A stretch of DNA of 7,636 bases from Planctomycetota bacterium (GTDB lineage: Bacteria > Planctomycetota > PLA2): contig JAKLKT010000130.1 in assembly GCA_023150495.1 (NCBI GenBank), positions 1 through 7,636 on the forward strand, in the 5' to 3' direction. This document shows, piece by piece, positions 1-6,109 of this stretch. The notes beneath the pieces were generated by a model. The model was not told the DNA's origin, made no database searches, and was given only the letters and a program-made list of their open reading frames with translations. The position numbers were made by a program, and so were the translations under genes. The first letter of the stretch is position 1, and each line of letters begins with the position of its first letter.

Positions 1-9
1 GTTTCCGCC

Positions 10-528
10 GTGCCGGGCCACCCGCGCGAAGCTGACCTCGAGTCCCTTCTCGACGCGCTGCACCGGGCCGGTGTGGAGTTCATCGTCGTGGGCGGAGCCG
101 CGGCTGTGCTGCACGGCGCACCCGTGACGACCCAAGACGTGGACATCGTCCCCCGCGTCGACACGGAGAACATCGCAAGGCTCACGGAGCTGCTCGAGCA
201 GCTTGACGCGCGCGTGCGCGACCCCGCGCGCCGCGACATCCGGCCGGACCCGGCGGCGCTCCGCGGACCCGGACAGGTCAAGCTGACGACCCGATGCGGC
301 CCGCTCGACGTGCTGGCCCGCCTGCATGACGGCCGGGACTACGCGGACCTGCTGCCTCATACCGTGGAGTTGACGGAAGGCTCCCTTCGCCTGCGCGTGC
401 TCGACCTGTCCACGCTCATCGCCATCAAGTCCGGCACCGGGAGGGTCCGCGACCAGCTGATCCTGCCGTTGCTGATCGCGCTGGCACGCGAGCGCGGCCG
501 CGGCGGAGACACCGAGCCCGCCATGTAG
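10..528 (+). CDS. Nucleotidyltransferase-fold protein (DUF6036/AbiEii-like)
   Basis: This is a 172-aa protein with the signature of small nucleotidyltransferase-fold proteins. A helix (about residues 9-20) leads into VVGGAAAVLHG (G28-G29), then T40/T41 and the metal-binding pair D43-V-D45. A possible third carboxylate is D100 in GPLDVL. A C-terminal part has the LIAIK...R..D pattern (K140, R145, D148) usual in this group. Such proteins transfer, or once transferred, a nucleotide to a target, and many are stand-alone relatives of MNT or AbiEii. The substrate here is unknown. No HEPN or AbiEi partner is visible, although the upstream neighbour lies outside the window. The GTG start at base 10 is the first in the window, but the frame is open to base 1, so the gene could begin earlier. 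It ends in TAG, one base before the next ATG, which suggests cotranscription with the flavoprotein gene. The fold call is fairly secure; the function is not. Confidence 0.72.
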   Translation: MPGHPREADLESLLDALHRAGVEFIVVGGAAAVLHGAPVTTQDVDIVPRVDTENIARLTELLEQLDARVRDPARRDIRPDPAALRGPGQVKLTTRCGPLDVLARLHDGRDYADLLPHTVELTEGSLRLRVLDLSTLIAIKSGTGRVRDQLILPLLIALARERGRGGDTEPAM

Positions 529-529
529 C

Positions 530-1774
530 ATGGCCGTGAGCGTCACAAGGGATCCCGCCCCCTCCCCGCGCCCCTCCCCCCTCATGTGCCCGGGGCCGCT
601 CCCCGAGAGCGCCGACGTCGTCATCCTCGGCGCGGGCGCGGCCGGGCTCTGGGCCGCCGGCACCGCCGCCGCCCGCGGCAAGAAAGTCCTCCTCCTCGAG
701 AAGAACCCGCGCGTCGGCGTGAAGATCCTCGCGAGCGGCGGCACCCACTGCAACGTCACGACCACCCTCGAGGGCAGAGCACTCCAGGAAGCCTACGGCC
801 GCGACGGCGGACGCTTCCTCGCGCCGTCGCTCCGTCGTCTCGGCCCGCACGATGTCCGCCACGAGCTCGAAACACTCGGCGTCCCGACCGAGGAGGGCGA
901 GTGGGAGAAGGTCTGGCCCAAGAGCCGCAAGGCGAGCGACGTCGCGCACGCGCTCCTCCGCCGCGCGCTCGACGCCGGCGCGACCGTCCGCACCGACGCC
1001 GCCGTCCTCGACCTGCGCCCCGGATTCCTCGTCCGCACGGCCCGCGGCGACGTCCATTCACAGAAAGTCCTCGTCACCGTCGGCGGCAAGTCCTACCCGA
1101 AGTCGGGCACGACCGGCGACGGCTACGCGTGGCTCGAAGAGCTCGGCCACACGATCGTCCGGCCCGTCCCCGCGCTCGTGCCGCTCGTCGTCGAGCTCCC
1201 GTGGGTGCGCGCGCTCGCGGGCATCACGGTCCCGGGCGCGCGCGTGTGGGTGAAGAAGCGCGCCGACCGCCGCCGCCCGCTGCTCTTCACTCACACGGGC
1301 CTTTCCGGTCCCGGCGCGATGGACGTGTCGCGCTGGTTCGAGCTCGGCCCCGCGGAGCTGCACGTGGACTTCCTGCCCGACATGAGCGAAGAGGAGCTGC
1401 GAACCGCGATCGCGCAGGCGAAGCGCATCGCGAAGGCGCTGCCGCTTCCCGCGCGGCTCGCCGAAGGGCTGTGCGAAGGGGTGGGGGTCCGGGGGGACCA
1501 GCCCGGCACGGAGACGAGGAAGGCGCTCCGCCACGCGCTGCTCATGGCCGTGAAGCGCTGGACGCCGCCGGTATCGGGCACGCGCGGCTTCGACCACGCG
1601 GAGGTGACGGCCGGCGGCGTGGCGCTCCCGGAGGTGGACCCCTCGACGATGGAGTCGCGGATCGTGAAGGGCCTCTTCGTGGCGGGCGAGATCCTCGACG
1701 TGGACGGCCCGATCGGCGGCTTCAACTTCCAGAGCGCCTTCTCGACCGGCCACGCCGCGGGCCTTGCGGTCTGA
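530..1774 (+). CDS. BaiN/HI0933-family FAD-dependent oxidoreductase
   Basis: This is a 414-aa flavoprotein of the BaiN/RdsA (HI0933-like, YhiN) family, a cytoplasmic NAD(P)/FAD-dependent oxidoreductase family whose substrate is unknown in most members. The Rossmann dinucleotide-binding motif VILGAGAAGL (G34, G36, G39) is followed by the acidic residue ending the second strand (E57) and the family hallmark GVKILASGGTHCN (residues 63-75). The C-terminus carries VTAGGV, MESRIVKGLFVAGE and LDVDGPIGGFNFQSAFSTG (about 359-409), the second FAD-contact block. The length is normal for the family. ATG 530 gives about 20 Pro/Ser-rich residues before the fold and has no good Shine-Dalgarno sequence, so ATG 583 (residue 19) is a plausible alternative start. 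The gene begins 1 nt after the nucleotidyltransferase stop, so translation may be coupled. Its last 71 codons plus stop are duplicated at 2324-2539. Confidence 0.93.
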   Translation: MAVSVTRDPAPSPRPSPLMCPGPLPESADVVILGAGAAGLWAAGTAAARGKKVLLLEKNPRVGVKILASGGTHCNVTTTLEGRALQEAYGRDGGRFLAPSLRRLGPHDVRHELETLGVPTEEGEWEKVWPKSRKASDVAHALLRRALDAGATVRTDAAVLDLRPGFLVRTARGDVHSQKVLVTVGGKSYPKSGTTGDGYAWLEELGHTIVRPVPALVPLVVELPWVRALAGITVPGARVWVKKRADRRRPLLFTHTGLSGPGAMDVSRWFELGPAELHVDFLPDMSEEELRTAIAQAKRIAKALPLPARLAEGLCEGVGVRGDQPGTETRKALRHALLMAVKRWTPPVSGTRGFDHAEVTAGGVALPEVDPSTMESRIVKGLFVAGEILDVDGPIGGFNFQSAFSTGHAAGLAV

Positions 1775-1813
1775 TTGGGTCGCCCTCTCGGAGGCCTCGT
1801 CGACCAGATGCGA

Positions 1814-1837
1814 TAGAATGCCGATCTGGGAGTTTCC
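1814..1837 (+). promoter_or_regulatory. Candidate -10 element and ribosome binding site of hicB
   Basis: The TAGAAT hexamer at 1814-1819 resembles a sigma-70-type -10 box. A clear GGGAG Shine-Dalgarno sequence (about 1828-1832) lies 5 nt before the hicB ATG. No convincing -35 hexamer is visible at the usual spacing. Inverted arms GGTCG (1778-1782) and CGACC (1801-1805), with an inner CCTC/GAGG pair, lie just upstream and could be a weak terminator of the flavoprotein gene or an operator. The second, degenerate hicB copy at 2564 lacks both the -10 box and the Shine-Dalgarno sequence. Confidence 0.35.
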
Positions 1838-2068
1838 ATGGGCAAACGCTACACCGTGAGCGATGGGAAGCTGGTACTGAGCCTCGAAGAGGCCGAGGAA
1901 GGAGGCTACGTCGTGACCTCGCCTCTCGACCCCGAACTCATCACCGAGGCCGAGACCATCCGAGAGGCGTTCTCCAACGCCAAGGACGCGGCGAAGGCGC
2001 TCAGTCACTCGCGCAGGAAACTCATGCGGAGCCTCTCCGCGGCCGCCCGCAACAAACGGGCATCGTGA
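1838..2068 (+). CDS. hicB: HicB-family antitoxin (short form)
   Basis: This is a 76-aa HicB-type antitoxin. Known HicB proteins bind and block the HicA mRNA interferase through a partially degraded RNase H-like fold. The sequence shows the family pattern: a short first strand region (GKLVLSLEEAEEGGY), VVTSPLDPELITEAET (about 25-40) and a helix EAFSNAKDAAKAL (about 43-55), then a basic tail. It is shorter than HicB proteins of about 130 aa and has no C-terminal HTH or ribbon-helix-helix DNA-binding domain, so it probably acts only by protein contact or relies on another repressor. ATG 1838 is preceded by GGGAG at good spacing. The stop TGA overlaps the GTG start of hicA in the sequence GTGA, the usual coupling in such operons. 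The toxin partner is interrupted, so this antitoxin appears orphaned. A decayed paralogue lies at 2564-2785. Confidence 0.88.
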   Translation: MGKRYTVSDGKLVLSLEEAEEGGYVVTSPLDPELITEAETIREAFSNAKDAAKALSHSRRKLMRSLSAAARNKRAS

Positions 2069-2259
2069 AGCGACGGACGCTCGAGAAGCACCTGCGCGAC
2101 TAGGGGTGCTTCCTTCATCACCACGGCGCGAGGCACGACGTCTGGGTGAATCCCGCAAACGAGGCCAAGGCATCGGTTCCTCGGCACGACCAGATCAAGC
2201 GCGGCACGGCGCGCGGAATCTGCCGGATCCTGGGAATCCCGCGCCCCGCAGGGATCTGA
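2065..2259 (+). pseudogene. hicA: HicA mRNA interferase toxin, interrupted by in-frame amber codon
   Basis: Reading from the GTG that overlaps the hicB stop gives VKRRTLEKHLRD, then TAG at 2101-2103, then in the same frame GCFLHHHGARHDVWVNPA, VPRHDQIK and ICRILGIPRP, ending at TGA 2257-2259. This is a full-length HicA (65 codons including the amber) with its dsRBD-like fold. It includes the expected catalytic histidine in GARHDVW (codon 24), the VPRH block and the C-terminal RGICRILGIP helix. HicA cleaves mRNA independently of the ribosome in characterised systems. A single nonsense codon replaces what is normally a polar residue just before GC in the family. No start codon after the TAG would restore the catalytic histidine region in a sensible protein, so the toxin is predicted to be inactive unless the amber is suppressed or is a sequencing error. 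The 4-nt overlap with hicB and the unbroken frame otherwise suggest a recent lesion. Confidence 0.88.
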
Positions 2260-2323
2260 GCCGAGGCTCATCCGAACCGTTTTTGGGCGGCGACGGACGC
2301 GCGCGCGGTGCTCCATCAGGCGC
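2260..2323 (+). other. Spacer between hicA remnant and duplicated flavoprotein tail
   Basis: This is 64 nt of non-coding sequence. It holds GAACCGTT (2274-2281) and GGGCGGCGACGG (2285-2296), which recur with a longer internal gap after the second hicB at 2784-2811. Just after it, GCGGTGCTCCATCAGG loosely resembles the flavoprotein gene around 1535-1550 but with indels, so the exact duplication breakpoint is blurred. Confidence 0.4.
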
Positions 2324-2539
2324 TGGGCGCCGCCCGTCGCGGGCACGCGCGGCTTCGACCACGCGGAGGTGACGGCCGGCGGCGTGGCGCTGCCGGAGGT
2401 GGGCCCCTCGACGATGGAGTCGCGGATCGTGAAGGGGCTCCATGTCGCGGGCGAGATCCTCGACGTGGACGGCCCGATCGGTGGCTTCAACTTCCAGAGC
2501 GCCTTCGCGACCGGCCACGCCGCGGGCCTTGCGGTGTGA
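2324..2539 (+). pseudogene. Duplicated 3' end of BaiN-family flavoprotein gene
   Basis: This stretch encodes 71 residues, starting WAPPVAGTRGF and ending FATGHAAGLAV followed by TGA. It matches the last 71 codons of the flavoprotein gene at 1559-1774 with no indel. By hand alignment 202 of 216 bases and 66 of 71 residues agree. Seven of the 14 base differences are synonymous, which hints that the copy evolved under selection, perhaps in a full-length gene, before the rest was lost. It contains the FAD-contact motif LDVDGPIGGFNFQ but no Rossmann domain and no credible start, so it cannot be a functional oxidoreductase. It lies in the same order relative to a hicB copy as the intact gene does, 24 nt before it (63 nt in the first unit). 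Confidence 0.9.
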
Positions 2540-2563
2540 GCAATCCCGGCGATCCTCGTCTGC

Positions 2564-2785
2564 ATGGGCAGGCGCGAAAGGGTGTCCGACGGCCGGCTGG
2601 TGTTCCGCCTCGAAAGCGCGGAGGAGGGCGGTTACGTCGTGACATCGCCCCTCGACCCGCAGCTGATCATGCAGGCGTAGACGCTCGACGAGGCCTTCGC
2701 GAACGCCCGCGACGCCGCGCTGGCGCTTGTCCAGTCGCGGAGAAGGCCTGCACGCGACCTCCGCCGCCCCCGGACCCCCTCCTGA
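2564..2785 (+). pseudogene. Second hicB copy, interrupted by amber codon
   Basis: From ATG 2564 the frame reads MGRRERVSDGRLVFRLES, then EEGGYVVTSPLDPQLIMQA and TAG at 2678-2680. It continues in frame as TLDEAFANARDAALALVQSRRR and ends at TGA 2783-2785. It aligns without gaps to hicB at 1838, with 42 of the first 60 codons encoding identical residues. The TAG stands where the intact gene has a Glu codon (GAG), a one-base change. No ribosome binding site or -10 box precedes it, and no hicA remnant follows it. The 38-residue product before the stop would lack the central helix, so this is a decayed antitoxin paralogue. It has diverged more than the adjoining flavoprotein tail. Confidence 0.85.
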
Positions 2786-2791
2786 ACCGTT

Positions 2792-2823
2792 CTCGCCGTT
2801 GGCGGCGACGGCGAGGGTACAAT
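2792..2823 (+). promoter_or_regulatory. Candidate promoter and operator of the sigma-54 activator gene
   Basis: A perfect 8-bp inverted repeat, CTCGCCGT (2792-2799) and ACGGCGAG (2808-2815) with an 8-nt spacer, sits 2 nt before TACAAT (2818-2823), a good -10-like hexamer about 50 nt upstream of the activator ATG. No clear -35 hexamer is seen at 16-18 nt spacing; TTGGCG lies only 13 nt away. The dyad would occupy the -35 region and could be an operator for a repressor or an activator site. No run of T follows, so a terminator is less likely. Confidence 0.35.
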
Positions 2824-2872
2824 CGACTCCCGATGCGGCGCTGTCGACATAGCCACGCTTGAGGCACAGGAG

Positions 2873-4921
<2,049 letters not shown>

Positions 4922-4936
<15 letters not shown>

Positions 4937-4953
4937 ACGGGAATCCGGACTCC
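4922..4953 (+). repeat. Two direct repeats of ATCCGGA, possible activator site
   Basis: ATCCGGAAGTCC (4922-4933) and ATCCGGACTCC (4943-4953) begin 21 bp apart, close to two helical turns, and each contains the palindrome TCCGGA. They straddle the end of the activator gene and lie just upstream of the candidate sigma-54 promoter. Enhancer sites are usually 80-200 bp upstream, so this is closer than typical. A chance repeat is possible in such GC-rich DNA. Confidence 0.3.
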
Positions 4954-4962
4954 TTGCCCGCA

Positions 4963-4978
4963 CGGCACGCCACGTGCG
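4963..4978 (+). promoter_or_regulatory. Candidate sigma-54 promoter of the peroxiredoxin-like gene
   Basis: CGGCACG-CCAC-GTGCG matches the -24/-12 consensus TGGCACG-N4-TTGCW at 9 of 12 specified positions. The essential GG (4964-4965) and GC (4976-4977) are at the correct 12-nt separation. Transcription would start near 4989, giving a leader of about 32 nt before ATG 5021. It lies immediately after a sigma-54 activator gene, which raises the likelihood. The site also contains the inverted pair GCACG/CGTGC, so it could instead be an ordinary operator. Confidence 0.55.
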
Positions 4979-5020
4979 TTCCTTACATCCGCCCGCGAGT
5001 GCAGCAATGGGAGGTGCAAC

Positions 5021-5563
5021 ATGGGCGCTACGGTTTCCGCGGGCGACAGAGCGCCCGCGTTCTCGGCCGCGACGTCGTCGGGAGAGCAGATCGTGCTCGA
5101 TGGTTATCGCGGTCGAAAGGTATGGCTCGCGTTCTTCCGGTTCGCCAGCTGCCCGCTCGCGAACCTGCGCGTGCACGAGATCTGCAAGCGCCACGATCTC
5201 AAGCCGGCCGAACTCCAGATCGTGGCGGTCTTCCCGAGCTCCCCGGAGCGCATCGCCGCCTACGTCGGAAGCCAGAGTCCCCCGTTCCCGCTCGTCAGCG
5301 ACCCGCACGAGAAGCTGTACATGCTGTACGGACTGCGGGCGAGCGTGGCGGGCCTGATCGGTCGCGACGTCGGCCTGAGGACCGTGCAGGCCGCAGCGCT
5401 CGGGTTCCTCCCGGGCCCGACGGACGGGACGATCACGCGCCTCCCGGGCGACTTCCTCATCGACGAGGAAGGCATCGTCCGCCACGTGCACAACGGCGAG
5501 GATGTCGCCGACCACATCCCGTTCGAGCGGGTCCTCGAGTTCATCGGGCGCAGAGCCGCGTAG
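5021..5563 (+). CDS. Peroxiredoxin-like (AhpC/TSA, PRX-like2) family protein
   Basis: This 180-aa protein has a thioredoxin fold of the AhpC/TSA class and no signal peptide, so it is probably cytoplasmic. The N-terminal APAFSAATSSGEQIVLDGYRGRKVWLAFFRF (about 11-41) is the usual redoxin start. The candidate peroxidatic or resolving cysteine is C44 in FASCPLANLRVHE. In the PRX-like2 group the equivalent motif is commonly CxxC, but here the fourth position is Ala (CPLA), leaving C44 and the nearby C55 as the only cysteines. IVAVFPSSPE (66-76), the conserved FPLVSDPHEKLYMLYG (89-104) and GDFLIDEEGIVRHVHNGED (143-161) complete the fold. It probably reduces peroxides or acts as a thiol oxidoreductase, but the substrate is unknown. 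The start is well supported by GGGAGG (5009-5014) 6-7 nt before ATG. It follows the activator gene by 84 nt, with its own candidate sigma-54 promoter, and a strong hairpin follows it. Confidence 0.88.
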   Translation: MGATVSAGDRAPAFSAATSSGEQIVLDGYRGRKVWLAFFRFASCPLANLRVHEICKRHDLKPAELQIVAVFPSSPERIAAYVGSQSPPFPLVSDPHEKLYMLYGLRASVAGLIGRDVGLRTVQAAALGFLPGPTDGTITRLPGDFLIDEEGIVRHVHNGEDVADHIPFERVLEFIGRRAA

Positions 5564-5598
5564 AGCGGCGGACAGCTCAGCGCGGCATGCGGAAGGCT

Positions 5599-5622
5599 GG
5601 GGCCGGACTTGCGTCCGGCCCC
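5599..5622 (+). terminator. Strong GC hairpin after the peroxiredoxin-like gene
   Basis: The arms GGGGCCGGAC (5599-5608) and GTCCGGCCCC (5613-5622) are perfectly complementary over 10 bp with a TTGC loop, 35 nt after the stop codon. No T-run follows, as is common in GC-rich genomes, so it may act as a terminator or as an mRNA 3'-end stabiliser. Confidence 0.65.
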
Positions 5623-6001
5623 GTGCGGTAGATGCCGCGGCGGTCCCGGAGCTCTGCGCTCCTACTCGCGGTGCCGGCGTTGGTGTGTGGGAGAAAGCCC
5701 GGCGTCGTGAGCGACGCGTGGGATGCCGGCGTGCGTCGAATCGCAGCCGCGCCCACGCGAGTGCGGCGAATCCACTTGTCGGCAACGTGGTGCACATGCC
5801 GTGCCCCTGGCGTTTGCCGCGGCACGCGGGGGGAGGGGACCGCATGGACAGCCGTGGCGGGGCCCGGCGAGCGGCTGCGGCACGAGGTTCGTCCCAAGAA
5901 GCCGCGACGCTCCCACTGGAGTGGGACCGCACGGCACAAGCGTCGGGACCATGCCGGACGGCGGACCGCGGAACGCTTGCGAATTGCATCTGGACCCGCG
6001 T
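5623..6001 (+). other. Long non-coding upstream region of the lipoprotein gene
   Basis: About 380 nt lie here without a credible gene. The frame is open in several phases, but the translations are Arg/Pro/Ala-rich and lack any domain pattern. Contents: a perfect 16-bp palindrome-like element GCGTCGTGAGCGACGC (5702-5717); two copies of TGCCGGCGT (5672-5680, 5724-5732), 52 bp apart; a TCCCAC-TGGA-GTGGGA hairpin (5911-5926); and several CGGCAC occurrences. This is a normal distance for sigma-54 enhancer sites, and the region could also hold decayed intergenic repeats. I see nothing decisive. Confidence 0.45.
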
Positions 6002-6017
6002 CGGCACGTCCTTTGCG
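6002..6017 (+). promoter_or_regulatory. Candidate sigma-54 promoter of the lipoprotein gene
   Basis: CGGCACG-TCCT-TTGCG agrees with TGGCACG-N4-TTGCW at 10 of 12 specified positions. GG (6003-6004) and GC (6015-6016) are exactly 12 nt apart and the TTGC block is complete. The start point would be near 6028, with a leader of about 77 nt before ATG 6106. It is a better match than the peroxiredoxin-side promoter, and both lie downstream of the sigma-54 activator gene. Confidence 0.65.
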
Positions 6018-6052
6018 CCCGTGTCGCGTGCAGCCACACGGGAGGCGATCCG

Positions 6053-6109
6053 ATGCGGTGTCGGAGCGCGGTTTCTTGTCCTGCAACTCAAAGGGAGAAT
6101 CCGACATGA
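6053..6109 (+). CDS. Possible 18-aa leader peptide upstream of the lipoprotein
   Basis: ATG 6053 is preceded by GGGAGG (6040-6045) at 7-nt spacing. It opens a frame reading MRCRSAVSCPATQRENPT and stops at TGA 6107-6109, which overlaps the lipoprotein start as ATGA. The whole frame lies inside the transcript expected from the candidate sigma-54 promoter. This arrangement is typical of translational coupling or a leader peptide. The peptide has two cysteines (C3, C9) and no recognised homology. It could be chance, because the lipoprotein has its own Shine-Dalgarno sequence inside this frame. Confidence 0.4.
   Translation: MRCRSAVSCPATQRENPT

Noticed and set aside
586..2103. A 505-codon plus-strand frame overlapping the flavoprotein gene
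   Set aside because: It is an Arg/Pro-rich out-of-frame translation of the flavoprotein and hicB region, with no recognisable motif.
2101..2103. Genome-wide reassignment of TAG to an amino acid
   Set aside because: Two apparently intact genes in this window end in TAG at 526-528 and 5561-5563, the latter just before a strong hairpin, so TAG appears to act as a normal stop.
2308..2862. A 184-codon plus-strand frame across the duplicated region
   Set aside because: It reads the duplicated flavoprotein tail and hicB remnant in the wrong phase. The correct phases give recognisable protein similarity.
5876..5892. Another sigma-54-like site, CGGCACG-AGGT-TCGTC
   Set aside because: The -24 half is good, but the essential GC of the -12 half is GT, so it is unlikely to function. 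It shows that CGGCACG alone is common here.
5632..6105. N-terminal extension of the lipoprotein from ATG 5632 (MPRRSRSSALLLAVPALVCG...)
   Set aside because: The first residues imitate a signal peptide, but the next 130 residues are low-quality Arg-rich sequence. A good ribosome binding site, signal peptide and lipobox start at 6106, and a sigma-54 promoter match lies inside the extension.
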